64,000 bases of DNA. It comes from Paratinospora sagittata (lineage: Eukaryota; Streptophyta; Magnoliopsida; Ranunculales; Menispermaceae). Shown here piece by piece: positions 11,541 through 22,810 of this stretch (position 1 is the first letter of the stretch; each line of letters begins with the position of its first letter). The notes beneath the pieces were generated by a model. The model saw only the letters and a program-made list of their open reading frames with translations. It was not told the DNA's origin and ran no database searches. The position numbers and the translations under genes are program-made. The stretch covers positions 16,989,115 to 17,053,114 of the forward strand of contig CM069604.1 in NCBI GenBank assembly GCA_035771175.1, given 5' to 3'.

Positions 11541-12804
11541 TGGTGTGCCTATTTTGGAAACATTTCCAGATGAAAATTTATATGGGCTATTTGTCAAACT
11601 TCCATGGTATGTTGATTATGTGAACTACTTGGCTAGTGGTGTCTTGCCTTTGGATCTATCATATGCAAGGAATAAGAAGTTTCTGCATGATGTGCGTTTC
11701 TATTTTTGGGATGAACCCATGCTATTTAAGAAATGCAATGATCAACTTATAAGGAGATGTATACCAGAGGAGGAAGTGCAATCCATTCTACATGATTGCC
11801 ATTCTTCTCCATATGGTGGTCACTTTGGGGCTACAAGGACAGCGGCAAAGGTTCTTCAAAGTGGGTTCTATCAGCCTATATTTTTTTGAGATAGTTATGC
11901 ATTTGTGAAGATGTGTAACTGATTCCAACGTCTTGGTACCATCTCTAGGCGACACGAGCTACCTTTGAAAAACATCTTAGAGGTGGAGCTTTTTGATGTG
12001 TGGGGTATTGATTTTATCGGCCCGTTTCCCTCTTTGTGTGGCAAAACATATATACTTTTGGCAGTCGACTATGTTTCCAAGTGGGTCGAAGCTATAGCTA
12101 CGGAGACCAATGATGCTAAGGTGGTGATAAAATTTTTACACAAGCAAATATTTACTAGATTTGGCACACCTAGAGCTATCATAAGTGATGAAGGCACCCA
12201 CTTTTGTAACAAATTATTCAATGCTCTTCTTGCCAAGTATGGGGTGAAACATAAAGTGGCACTTGCATACCATCCTCAGACCAATGGCCAAGTCGAAGTG
12301 AGCAATTGGGAAGTCAAGCAAATTTTGGAGAAGACCGTCAATGTCACTAGGAAGAATTGGTCTTTGAAGCTTGACGATGTTTTGTGGGCGTATCGGACTG
12401 CATTGAAGACTCCTATTGGGATGTCTCCTTACCGCCTTGTGTTTGGAAAATCTTGTCACTTACCGGTTGAGTTGGAGCATCGGGCGTATTGGGCGGTGAA
12501 AAAGCTTAATTTTGACTTAAAGGCAATCGGGGATCAAAGGCTATTGCAACTAATGGAGATGGAAGAGTTTAGGAATGATGCTTATAAGAATGCCAAGATC
12601 TACAAAAAGCAGACCAAGAAGTGGCATGATAAGAACATTGAGAAGCGGGATTTTGAACAAGGGCAACAAGTACTCCTATTCAATTCCAGATTGAAGTTGT
12701 TCCCTGGAGAATTGAAATCCAGATGGTCGGGACGTTTTATGGTGGAGCGGGTTTTCCCTTTTGGAGTGGTTGAGCTAAAAAATGAAAATGGAGTATGCTT
12801 CTGA
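11541..12804 (+). pseudogene. Athila integrase
   Basis: It has an HHCC zinc-finger region ([24 protein letters not shown]), then a break at 11888 and the catalytic core from 11965: WGIDFIGPF (Asp at 12010-12012), [10 protein letters not shown] (second Asp) and [12 protein letters not shown] (Glu). The DDE triad is therefore kept. [16 protein letters not shown] and a basic C-terminal part follow; the frame ends TGA at 12802 where related copies continue. The only clear breaks are the stop at 11888 and this end. Confidence 0.9.
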
Positions 12805-14545
12805 GTTAATGGCCAACGGTTGAAACATTGCTATGGCCACGAGGTGCGGCGAGATGATCGCATCACTTTAGGGGATCCGTAATGGCAATGTGTCTGAAAG
12901 TCGGGCTGATGACTTTAAACCAAGTGCTAGATGGGAGGAAACCCATCGGTTTTGAAGTTATTTTTTTATTTTTTGTGTGTTTTGAAATTTTTTTAGTCAT
13001 TGTAATATGGATTTGACTTTCGTGCCTTGACAGATTTGTCTCTTTGAAGCATTGCGGAGAGACGAATGGCACGCATCTTCACCCATTTGGGTTTAGGGGG
13101 TTTTCTAAACTTCTCTCTCACTTATATGCCTATGTTTTTCTTTATTTGTTTATATCATGAATTGAGGACAATGCTTGCTTTAAGTTTGGGGGGAGAGTTT
13201 TGAATTTTTGTCATATGGTATGTTAGTTGAGTATGCCTTAGTTTAGATTAAGAAGTCACAATTTTCGACTTACTTATGGAAGGCCAATGATAAGATGATA
13301 CTTTAGAGATATGAAACAATAGGAGAATGTAGAGAGTTACCTATATGTCTGTGTGCTTGATCCAACTTTTGCTGGGAATTGTTGGAGAGACTTAACCATT
13401 TGTACATGATTTTTGATCATTGGATTGAGATTGTTGGGAATTGACCTTTGCTTGCTAAGTCATATCTTAGATCTCTAGGGATTCTAGAATAAGTTTGATC
13501 ACCACTCGAGGCGAAATCCTAGTTAATACACCATGAGGAAGATGATTTAGGCCATGTTTGAAAACGTTTTAGCCATATAGCGTACCTTACTTTTTATTGT
13601 ATCCATAGTTCCCACTTTGAGCTGAACATCCTTTTCTTTGTTACCTATACATCAAGAAATCTGAATTTATCATGTTTAATTCCCCTGTTTTTCAACCTAT
13701 GTACCTTATACACTTTGATTATGGAGTGTTATTATTTGGATGAAAGAACAATGGGAAAGAAAAGTGAAGAAAAAGGGTGACAAAGAAGAAGAAAAAAAAA
13801 AGTGAAGTTTGCTTATGAGTTTTATTGAGAAAAAAAGAAAAGAAAAGAAAATGAAAAAGAGAAGAAAAATGATGCTATACCCATAATTATGAAAAGAAAT
13901 AAGTTTGGGGGTGTAGTTGCTCTTTGAAAATAAAAAAACAAGCAAACAAAAGAATAGGGAATGAGATGAAAAGATTGAATATTTAAAGAGAGTATATATG
14001 TGCTGAAATTGGATTTTTGGTTCTAAATGTAATGTAGTGGATGATAAAAATTGATCAAAGTGGTTAGGGTGCTTTTGGAGTTAAAATTTTCCTATTTTTC
14101 CTACCTTTGAACCTAGGCCTTACATTACAACCTATGAAAGACCTATTAATTCTGAATGGTGTGTGATCTATATTAGTGGAGAGTGGTGTGAAGAACTTGC
14201 CTATGGAGTTCCAACTTAAATTTTATATTTTGAGATCTTACACTTGACACTTGCTTGCACTTGTTCATGACTTGCATGATTAGTTGATGAGATTGGTTAT
14301 GTGCTCATGTGGAAAGAATCAAAAGTGAAACTTGGTGAGAGTTGGAATGAAGTTCTAGACAATTCTATACTCTTGAAATTCTTTCCTAGAAGTGAATATT
14401 CCTTTTGGTGTAATCTTGGAGGCCATATATGTGTTTATAATGTTGAGTTAAGTCTTTAATTGTGCGAGATTGTGACTTTAAAAGGGATATATTAATTATG
14501 AGTTTTTAGTTTTGTTTTCCCTTTACTTGGGACGATCAAAGTCCT
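12805..14545 (+). other. Athila-1 3' non-coding region with polypurine-like motifs
   Basis: About 1.7 kb without a believable gene. Two AAGTTTGGGGG motifs (13182-13197 and 13901-13916) resemble the real polypurine tract at 14546 and have counterparts in Athila-2. A purine-rich stretch lies at 13740-13870. Athila elements often carry an env-like gene here; none is visible. Confidence 0.7.
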
Positions 14546-14560
14546 AAGTTTGGGGATATT
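14546..14560 (+). other. Polypurine tract of Athila-1
   Basis: AAGTTTGGGGATATT lies immediately before the 3' LTR start TGATAGTTGC. It would prime plus-strand DNA synthesis. Confidence 0.8.
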
Positions 14561-15978
14561 TGATAGTTGCATATTTAGACATGTTTTAGGAGTGTTTTAT
14601 AGTTGTTTTAGGATAATTTATGCATTAATTGAGTGTGTTTATGTTAGTTTTGATTCATTTGTTAGTTTAGGAATAAATTGGTTTTTATGCATTATTTCGG
14701 TTTGTTAATTTATATGTTGGATCAATTTATGTTTTGAGTGTTTTAATTACTTGTTTTGTTTTGTTTTGTAGGTATTTAGATGTATGAAAGTCAGCATGAA
14801 TGATGGACACAACATATGAGAAGCCTAGATGGCGAGTCATGAAGAACCCAAGCCAAAAAAGTGGAAGAAAATTGGCTAAGTCCACAAGAAGGAAATCAAA
14901 AGGAGTGAAAAAATGACTAAGTCCACAACACTGCGCACAAACAGTGCTCTGGGGGCCACGACGCTCATCACGGCACCCAGAGGAAAATTATTGCAGCACC
15001 GCGGCGCCACTCGCGGTGCCCCGTATTTAAATGTTGCTAATTTAGCAACTTACGATTGGTTTTTGGCAACTTTGAAAATTCCAATTGGACACGACTTTGG
15101 GAACGCAATATATGGATTTGGAGGGTTTTTCGAGAGGAGGATTTGGGAGAAAATAGGCTTGACGGCTGGAGCGAAATGGAGAAGAACATTGTAGACTACT
15201 CAAAATCTCTACAAAACTCTAGTTTTATCTTTCTTTTGTTCTGTTTGATGTTCAATTTCGTATTTTATGTTTTCATCTCTATAGTTATGAACTAATGCAT
15301 CGTTTCCAGAGGATTGATGGATCCTAACTTTGATGTTATGTTCTAGTTTAAAGTCTTAATTATTATTAATGGATTTGTGATAGTTTATTTATATTTCTCC
15401 ATTGTTAATGCTTTCAATCTCTTGATCACGGATTGGATGATCTTAGTTCTAGAGTGCGGCACTCGACAAAGGGTACTTTGGATTGAAACAAGGGAAATAT
15501 AGCCTAGGTTATCGTGACCGATAGGAGATCGAGACCCTTTGAAGTCATTAAAAGAAATCATAGATCTTAGTGAGTTTGTATGAATTAGATATTTATCGAT
15601 AGATTGAGATCTATTCCTATGAATATGCTCTAACACGACACTTGATAGAGGGTGTTAGAAATATTAGGACGTCTGACTTATAAACTAAGTAAATACATTA
15701 ATGATAAAAAATTGGAAAGAACATAGGTGATAGTTAGGTGAAATCGATTCTCTAGATTATTTCTCTATTGATAATCTGTCGTTTTCATTGTTTTGCTAGT
15801 TAATAATTAGTTGTTTTCATTACTGTTTAATTGCTCAATCATTCGAATTCGATTGTCTAGATAAAATTAAGGCAAAAACGTGATAACTAGTGTTCTAATT
15901 ATCCCTGAGGACGATATCCGATTTCATCGGATTATATTATAACTTGATTGTCGTGGACTTGTGATAATTTCACGATCA
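14561..15978 (+). repeat. Athila-1 3' LTR (complete)
   Basis: It runs TGATAGTTGCAT ... TTTCACGATCA, 1418 bp. A CpG-rich block at 14925-15020 contains a perfect 8-bp hairpin: GCACCGCG (14996-15003) with CGCGGTGC (15012-15019). A TATTTAAAT motif follows at about 15025. The short frames at 14913-15295 lie inside the LTR and are not genes. Confidence 0.9.
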
Positions 15979-16181
15979 GAACGCGATCCCAAGGCTCGAA
16001 ATGCCCTATTTTAAGTTCTGGACCCCCGGAACGAGCTCCAAATAGTGGGAAGCAAGTTCCCAGGTCCTGGGTTTATAGATATGCGTGATTTTCTTCATTT
16101 GAACCTTTCCAACTTTTGTTAAAATGAGAGAATACTTGGGGAACGATTGGGGAGTATTTGGAGGTTTTCAAAAGTGTTTTC
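15979..16181 (+). other. Remnant flank with CpG palindromes, host of a solo LTR
   Basis: About 200 bp that continues at 18439 on the far side of the solo LTR. It holds GGAACGAGCTCC and GGGAAGCAAGTTCCC, the same kind of palindrome as the U3 array at 16795-17125, so it may be the U3 remnant of another SIRE-type LTR. Confidence 0.5.
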
Positions 16182-16794
16182 TGTTGATGTAACGACTTTT
16201 ACCCAGTTTTGTTTTGATGATTACAAATAACATACTTGTGATCACTAATTTCTTTGACTTAGTTGTTTCAGTGTTAACTAGCTATATCAGAAGGATTCAA
16301 CTATATCGTCAAAACGTGTGGATGGAACAATAATGCAAGAAGATTCAAGAGCTTCATGTCTTTAATCTTTTGTCTAGAATCTTAGTGTTGTAGAGTAATC
16401 CTTACTCGTTCCAACCACAATATGATTTGCATCTTTTGAAAATCATGCATTTAGGTCATTAGATATTCATGCGCATATACTATTATCATATTGATCGTGC
16501 ATGCACATACATTATCATGATTATCGTGCAATCAAATAGTTAAGGTTGCTTATCATGCATATCTATATCATTATTTATCATGCACTCAGATTACCAACTT
16601 TGCATTGTTTTTGTTGTTTTACGTGTACCATATCGAACGTATTGATTATTTGTATTAATCAATTGGCATACATGTATTTATCTTCACCAATTATGTTTTA
16701 ATCTTGTCCAAAATGTTTTCAAAGTTCGTTTATATGTTTGACAATGTCTTAAACTCATTTTGATCGAAAAATCGCGTTTCTGTTTCTTTCAATG

Positions 16795-17125
16795 TGAAAG
16801 AACGCGCTCCTCATATAAGAAACGTGCTCCTATGCTTTTTCCCGAGAATCAAATTTTTTTTATCAGAGTTTAAGGAACGCGCTCCTGTGGTTTTTCCCGT
16901 GACTCTGACTTTTCTAATCAGGGATTAAGGAACGCTCTCCTCTTAACAGGAACGTGTTCCTAAAACTCTGATAAAAAAAATCAGAGTAATAAAGAATCTC
17001 GCTGCTATGCCCAACGAACATATTAAGGAACGTGCTTCTCTTATAAGGAACACGCTCCTGCATTGGAGGAAAATCTAAAAAGTTTCAAATTTCAAACCAA
17101 TAACGCGCTCCTCTCTCTAGGAAAG
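16795..17125 (+). repeat. U3 palindrome array, type B (AGGAACGCGCTCCT)
   Basis: The near-palindrome AGGAACGCGCTCCT and variants (AGGAACGTGTTCCT, AACGCGCTCCTC) recur about ten times. Stretches of TTTTTCCCGTGACTCTGA and related sequence separate them. It ends just before the TATA box at 17154. Confidence 0.8.
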
Positions 17126-17153
17126 GGTTCCTGTGCCTCAAACTGGTATTTTT

Positions 17154-17162
17154 CTATAAATA
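17154..17162 (+). promoter_or_regulatory. TATA box of the solo LTR
   Basis: CTATAAATACC directly follows the palindrome array. The same string stands at the same place in three other SIRE-type LTRs here (29553, 37782; variant 19658), marking the likely U3/R boundary region. Confidence 0.6.
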
Positions 17163-18062
17163 CCACACTTTGTTCATTTAAGAGCAACTTTTGCAAAATT
17201 ATTGAACTTGTGTCATTTTTTATATTTTCATTTCTACAAGTCCAAAACAAGTTTTTAAGTGATTTAAACATCTTTTCAAAGCAAAAGTTCACCTACATTT
17301 GATTCTTGGATTCATACTTTCGAATAGTTCACCTAATCTTTCAAAACTCTTTGAGAAACTTGCGAGTTTCTTTTGAGCATAGATCAAGCCGTTCTTGAGT
17401 TCATTACATATCTTGCAGATCTTGATCTTAAAGGAGAAATCATTCTCGAAGGTGAAATCATTCTCAATCACCTTCACACATTGGAGAATCTTGTGTGCTT
17501 CATTCTTCCCAAAAGTTGGGTAAAATCTCTATTTAAGATTCGTGTGATTGTGTTTGTGATTGTTAAACGGTTTTTGTATTTTATTTATATCTATCTTCAA
17601 AACCGTTTTCTTTAAGTGTTTATGAAACCATATTTGATCTTGCATATTATATCATCTTAATTAGTGGTTTCATATATCTTGTTTGATATCAATTCTCTTG
17701 CTAAACTTATACTATTTTTGAATCGATTTCATTGATCATTATTTGAGCATATTGATTCTTGAACTTAATCATTTATCTTTTTTGAATCAACAAGTTTTGA
17801 TCATTTGTGCATATTGATTCTTGTGCTTCATATATATCATCGTTAGAATCAATATTTGAATACATGTGCATATTCGATTCTTGATCTTACATTATCACTA
17901 TTTGAATCGATTGCATGTATTTGAAAACAACTATTTCAACATTGCACTTCATTTGAAATATTATGGTTGGAATAGTAGAGGTTATTCATTCAAGGTTGTA
18001 TGCTAGAAATTTGAGAGTGTTTCAGAACCTCTCTCCTTATCATTTGTAACCTTGATGTATTG

Positions 18063-18280
18063 TTGACTTGTGAGTCAACCAAGACTATACCTTGTTTATG
18101 TACGGCTTGTAACCACGCCCGCAAGTTGGTTAGATATATGGCTTCTAGTTATGCTAGTAAGGTAACTAGATTGTACGGCTTCTAGTCATGCCCGTAAGTT
18201 GACTAGCCCTTCTTGGATTGGGAAATCCTAATCGTGGGTGATCAGGTAGTGGAGTAGGTTCTAGGGGAACCGAACCACTA
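18063..18280 (+). repeat. Stem-loop array plus terminal hairpin
   Basis: Four stem-loops with different, perfectly pairing stems. TTGACT/AGTCAA (18063-18078). TAACCA/TGGTTA with loop CGCCCGCAAGT (18110-18132). TCTAGTTA/TAACTAGA (18144-18170). CTAGTCA/TGACTAG with loop TGCCCGTAAGT (18182-18206). The closing structure pairs TAGTGG (18247) with CCACTA (18275) and GGTTC (18257) with GAACC (18267). Confidence 0.85.
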
Positions 18281-18819
18281 TAAACCCCTATGTCCATTTA
18301 TTCTTTTCCTACACATTATTGCTTTGCTTGTTACCTATATTGCGCATATATTCTGTTTAATTAATTAACCAAAAGGTAACGCAAAAATCCGCGAAGTCCA
18401 ATTCACCCCCCTTCTTGGAAAGTAATACAGGGCCAACATTTTCTAAGGTGGGATTTTGTTATCTAATTGAACCCCATGTCATGTATGTTTTGATGATTCA
18501 AAATATCTCCAATATGTGTTGCTAATGATCTTACCAAGTGTTTCAGATCTATCAAGAATCAAGATCAAGGAACTGAGCTCATAAGCTTATTGAACATCAC
18601 ATATAAAGTTTTGAGTCTGTCAGCACTTAGAATATAAAGTCTATCGATCAATTTGCTCTCAGCAAGATTTAATCATATTCGTATTTGGATCATATGCTTT
18701 ACAGTATTTCAAATGATTTAACTTCTTTATGATTAATTTGAAATTTACCGAGTTTTTATTCGCATTCATCGTATTTTTAATCGCGAGTCAAAACTACTTT
18801 TTCAGAGTCTTTCAGGACG

Positions 18820-19360
18820 TTCATGTTTTAGCAGCACCCACCTGGATTTGATGAGTCAGGACGGTGATAAAATATTGGGACGCTCAAGGTTGAATTGAAC
18901 TAATTAATAAGGACGCTTACTTCTAAGTAGCGACCTCCCTTTAGTCAACCTTTGAAAGCATTAGGACGCTGACTCAGTTTCAGCTCGCTGAAAGTTCTCT
19001 TAGTTTTAATTGATTTCTATCTTTAAGGACGCTGATAATTATAAGTTGAATAAACTGTCAGGACGCTACTTATATAGGAGCTCCCTCATCCTTAGAATCA
19101 ACTTAATAACTTTCAGGACGCTTACTGTCCTTCATCGCACTTAATATTGTCTTAAAATAGCTTTCAAATTTCAGGACGCTCACTTGTGAGTAGCACCCAC
19201 GTACTTTTAATGTTTTAATGTTTTAAAACAAAACAAGACACTAACTGTCGATTAGCGCCCTTAGGATTAAAGTCGTTTAAGTGTCATAGTAAGTCAGGAC
19301 ACTTACAAGTTAGTAGCGCCCTCACTTCATCATTCTGTAGGACACTAATGGTATATGAGC
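18820..19360 (+). repeat. U3 palindrome array, type A (GGACGCT ... AGCGCCC)
   Basis: About ten units of GGACGCT, a variable centre, and AGCGCC or AGCACC. A good example is at 19290-19320, where ACTTACAAGTTAGT lies between the arms. The number and order of units resemble those at 28620-29240 and 36890-37450. Confidence 0.8.
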
Positions 19361-19657
19361 GCTTTGAAAGGAACAACAAACGACAAAAATGATATTTTTA
19401 TTTTTCTGACACGTACTTCCTTTTAGCCACCTTTTCAGAACAACTTTTCATACAAAATATCAAATTTTTGTATTTGTAAGAGATTCTCAGATTCGTGAAC
19501 CACGTCTCTTAAACTTTCCTTATGTGTGAATCTGGAGAAAATCAGAGTGTTCATGAAATGTGCAGTTGCCATTTCATGATACATTCTAGTTGTTGTGAGT
19601 AAACGTTCATATTTGAAATTCAAATTCAAATGAACAACAACTTCATCTCTACAAGTC

Positions 19658-19667
19658 TATATATACC
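19658..19667 (+). promoter_or_regulatory. TATA-like box in SIRE-type LTR
   Basis: TATATATACCAACAC stands where CTATAAATACCAACAC stands in the LTR at 36294-39157. The minus-strand copy at 6196-6203 shows the same motif. Confidence 0.5.
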
Positions 19668-20049
19668 AACACTTTACAATCAGTTAAGACCACTGAAATT
19701 CTCTGAGGTAAAACACTTTTTGAAAGTTAGTCGAATATTCATCTGATTCAAATAGCTTAAGTTATTCTGGTTTTAAAGCGTTTTATTTGAATCTCTACTT
19801 ATTCAGAAGATTTTCATACTGAGCAAAATTTTTATCTTTATCTGAAAATCTATTTGAAAGCTAGAACTGTTTTCACTCAAATTTTTCAGCACTGATTTAA
19901 CTTGTATCATTCTTGTTGGAAGAGAAATTTGAGAGATAGTTCATAGGATATAGTTGTACTTAATTTCATATCTTGTATATTGTATCAAGGTTGTAATAAT
20001 AGTTAGATAAACTACTGAGTTGATATTCTCATATTCAACAAGGTTAGGT

Positions 20050-20345
20050 CTTCTCACACCTGTAAGTTAAGAAACGATCTTCTCACACCCGTAAGTTGAG
20101 AAACGGTAGTTCTCACACCCATAAGTTGATAAAGCTTAGGTTTGTCTCACACTCGTAAGTTGGGATAAGTTGGTCTCAAGCCTGCAAGTTGAGCAGTGTA
20201 CCGGTTGTTCTCACAATCGTAAGTTGAGAAAAGGTGTAACGGTTTGATTCTCACCCGTAAGAGAATTCTTTAGTGATAAGGTTTAAAATCCTAATTAAGG
20301 GGTTAGGTAGTAGACGTAGGCAAGTAGCCGAACCACTATAAATCG
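20050..20345 (+). repeat. Stem-loop array and terminal hairpin
   Basis: Seven stem-loops. Six are TTCTCA-type, with loop CACCCGTAAGT and TGAGAA. One of these, CTCAA/TTGAG, is re-paired around GCCTGCAAG (about 20173-20192). The seventh has ATTCTC and GAGAAT around ACCCGTAA. The terminal hairpin follows with GGC/GCC inner pairing before CCACTATAAATC. Confidence 0.85.
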
Positions 20346-20452
20346 ACTGTGCATATTTATCTCTATTCCGCACTTTAACTTTGCCATTGCAATTAATTTT
20401 AAATTGTCTAAGTGTCCAATTCACCCCCCTCTTGGACATACCTGGGCCAACA

Positions 20453-20744
20453 TGATTAAGGCTCCCAAACATCAAAAGTATGTTGCTAGTTAGATCATCA
20501 AGTCTAACTAAATATTTTTCCTTCCTATCCCAGTTTTTCTTAAGTTTTTATTGTCTTTGAGGGTATAAATAGTCCATTGAAAATAATATCCCACATATTA
20601 CATGATTGAACCTTAATGAAAGTTCTCATCATAATTCTCCAAAACATAAAATTATCAATATTTAGCATTGGAGGAGTGAAAGGGTTGTTACCGAAGTCAA
20701 AACTGATTATATTGGCCATTTGATCTTTAACTCTAGGTGGTTAG
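20453..20744. other. Unassigned flank between two LTRs
   Basis: AT-rich DNA with no gene, repeat or recognisable element end that I can identify. It is the target into which SIRE-1 inserted. Confidence 0.5.
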
Positions 20745-21987
20745 TGTTGAACCAATTATCCTCATGTATCTTACAAGAGTATGTCCCTTATGTGAAAGAT
20801 ATTTTGATGATTACAAACCACATTTAGTTTATGATAATACTGCATGCATGGCAAATCTAATCCTACTTGAAGGTTTCGAAGAATCAATGATGCTTGGTAA
20901 ACGTGTTATCAAGATCTACTTGAAGACCATGACCACTTGAAGATATATATAATTGTATGATTAGATTGTGTTTAGGTTGTAGAATCTTTACTATCATATG
21001 ATTTAGCAATTTGTATGACTACATGATTTAGTCGAGTTGATTTCCGATCATTTGCATTGAATTTTCTATGTTTGAATTGATCCAAAAATACCCAGATTTT
21101 AATCGCATTTATCGAGTTTTGAATGAAAAATCCAAAACTATTTTTAAGTGTCCACCAAGACGCTAATGTCTCAATAGCGCCCTCCTGGACTTGGTAAGTC
21201 AGGACGCTAGTGAAACATTAGGACGCTGATAATGTTTAAGGTTGAAATGTACTTATTCATCAGAATGCTCACTTCATCTGTAGCGGCGTCATTTAAGTCA
21301 ACGTGTGAACTTGTCAGGAAGCTGATTAAGAATCAGCTCGTTGATTGTTTTCAAAGTTTAAAATGTTTTAACTTTTAGGACGTTGATCGTCGTTCAACGC
21401 ACTTACTATTTTTACGAGTTAAAATATCATGATGCTCATCGTTTAGAAGCGCCCTTATGTCTTTCAGTTGTTTTAAATTGATTTTAAAATATCAGGACGC
21501 TTACTCGTTAGTAGCACCCCTGTGATTTTAAATAGTTTTAAAACAATGCAGGACGCTAATTGTGGATTAGCGCCCTCATGAAGTTTAGCCATTTTAATCG
21601 CCAAGTAAGTCAGGACGCTAACGGATAAGTAGCGCCCTCACTTCATAGTTCAGCAGGACACTTATGGTTCATAAGCTCCCTCAAAGGAAAAAAATGACGT
21701 TGATTAACCAATCAAGACATTAATTCAACACTGTCACTATTCTGACACTTACACCTTTACAGTATACTTTTTCAAAATTGTGCAAAACTTTTCAGAACTT
21801 TTTGAAACTTTTCAGAACGTTCTAATATTTTATCAGAACATTCCTCTTTTGTGAAAGATCAAAAGATTCAGGTAGTATTGTCGTAAATTGCACAGAGCTA
21901 AATCGATATGTTTCGGGAAAGAATGTATTCGTTGTTTTTTAAATGACTTTGTGCTCCAAAATTACCAAGTCCATTGCGCCACTGTTA

Positions 21988-22000
21988 TTTATATATATAT
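21988..22000 (+). promoter_or_regulatory. TATA-like promoter element of SIRE-1
   Basis: TTTATATATATAT occurs in a conserved context (GTCCATTGC ... GTTGCCTTAA) that recurs at about 31795 in the 3' LTR. It is the probable core promoter of the element. Confidence 0.5.
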
Positions 22001-22399
22001 GTTGCCTTAATACAGATCAAAGATCATCGATCTATCAATACAAAAAATTGAAAACCATTCAAAACATATTAACAGTTTTCACTTGTGTAAAAACTTTTGG
22101 AAGTTAGTCTTCTACTCTCTGCTTTTGAACTCACGATCTTTTGAAACACATTAAGTCTTCTCGATTTGTTAATCTTCATTTATATCATTTCAAAAATCCA
22201 TTGAAGAATACGAAAGCTTTTTAAACCAGCTTTTCAGCTTAACTTCATCATACATATTTTGCTAAATCTATGGTAACAGAAGGTTCAATCTAAAGCTTTG
22301 TAAGCATCACTTTGATTCTAAGTAAAGGGAATCATATCTCATCTTGTACTTTGATATCAGGGATTGGTTTGTCACTGGGATAGAGCAAGTATTGCTCGA

Positions 22400-22530
22400 A
22401 ATTGTAACGGTTCTTCTCACACCTGAAAGTTGAGAAAAGGTTTTTCTCACACCCGTAAGTTTAGAGAGTATAACGATTCTTCTCACACCTATAAGTTGAG
22501 AAAGATTACCGATTTGATCTTCACTCATAA
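22400..22530 (+). repeat. Stem-loop array in SIRE-1 5' LTR
   Basis: Three TTCTCA/TGAGAA-type stem-loops with loops CACCTGAAAGT, CACCCGTAAGT and CACCTATAAGT, then a CTTC/GAAG hairpin around ACTCATAA. The 3' LTR copy (32210-32365) has TCTTC/GAAGA around ACCCGTAA. Confidence 0.8.
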
Positions 22531-22759
22531 GAAGATCCTTAGAGGAGTTTGGACAAATCTTAACTGAGGAGGTTAGGTAGTGGATGTAGGAGAGTCTGAA
22601 CCACTATAAATCCTGTTGGTACTGTCTCTTTTACTATCCTTGTGTTTATTTGCTATACTCTATTTAATCTGCTTTCAATATTTCTTACATTTAAAAGAAA
22701 GGTTAAAATATGCTAAGTATCGAATTTACCCCCCTTTCGGACACATCTAGGCCAACAGT

Positions 22760-22774
22760 TGGTATCAGAGCAAG
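22760..22774 (+). other. Primer binding site, initiator tRNA-Met type
   Basis: TGGTATCAGAGCAAG lies 2 bp after the LTR end, the usual plant Ty1 primer site. Confidence 0.95.
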
Positions 22775-22810
22775 TTAACCGTCAAAGTATCTAACCATCT
22801 TTGAGTAAGT

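Larger units (their letters stand above)
6923..15978 (+). mobile_element. Athila-1, Ty3 LTR retrotransposon (degenerate, 5' truncated)
   Basis: The order is that of a plant Ty3 element: LTR, tRNA-Asp-type primer site (7565), gag, protease, RT, RNase H, integrase, long 3' non-coding region, polypurine tract (14546), LTR. Motifs such as WGIDFIGPF and FSVFGSSF, together with the primer site, place it in the Athila lineage. It cannot move by itself: gag and pol hold several stops and frameshifts, and the RT catalytic pair is altered. No env-like frame is visible between integrase and the 3' LTR. The 5' LTR lacks its first ~550 bp, so no target duplication can be checked. Confidence 0.9.
16182..18438 (+). 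mobile_element. Solo LTR, SIRE/Maximus type, target duplication TTTTC
   Basis: It starts TGTTGATGTAACG and ends GGGCCAACA. The 5 bp on each side are identical: TTTTC at 16177-16181 and at 18439-18443. No internal region or primer site follows, so this is a solo LTR left by recombination between two LTRs. It contains a type-B palindrome array, a CTATAAATACC TATA box, a stem-loop array and the terminal hairpin. The 3' part is the same family as 34331-35262. Confidence 0.9.
18457..20452 (+). mobile_element. SIRE/Maximus-type LTR, forward copy
   Basis: It ends TACCTGGGCCAACA at 20452 and is the forward counterpart of 5376-6922. The start TGTTATCTAATTGAACC is placed by the TG dinucleotide and by the general start of the family. 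The flanks (GATTT left, TGATT right) are not a clean 5-bp duplication. No primer site follows the end, so it is a solo or broken LTR. The order is palindrome array (18820-19360), TATA (19658), leader, stem-loops (20050-20270), terminal hairpin, end. Confidence 0.75.
20745..22757 (+). repeat. SIRE-1 5' LTR
   Basis: 2013 bp, TGTTGAACC ... GGCCAACA. The type-A palindrome array is at 21165-21685. One clean hairpin pairs CGCTAAT (21554) with ATTAGCG (21566) around TGTGG. A TTTATATATATAT box at 21988 follows, then stem-loops at 22400-22530 and the terminal hairpin TAGTGG (22578) with CCACTA (22601). Confidence 0.9.

Noticed and set aside
12865..14545. Env-like gene of Athila
   Set aside because: No frame with a signal peptide, membrane segment or adequate length is visible in this stretch of Athila-1 or its counterpart in Athila-2.
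14913..15295. Small plus-strand frames
   Set aside because: They lie wholly in the Athila-1 3' LTR.
18182..18206. GTAAGT motifs as real splice donors
   Set aside because: They recur in every loop of the arrays and no paired acceptor or coding exon is visible; treated only as a hypothesis about U1.
20050..20270. CRISPR-like look of regularly repeated short palindromes
   Set aside because: Units sit inside LTRs of a plant retrotransposon, vary in length and have no constant repeat with unique spacers, and no cas genes are present.
22760..22774. tRNA gene fragment
   Set aside because: It is only the retrotransposon primer site; no cloverleaf is present.
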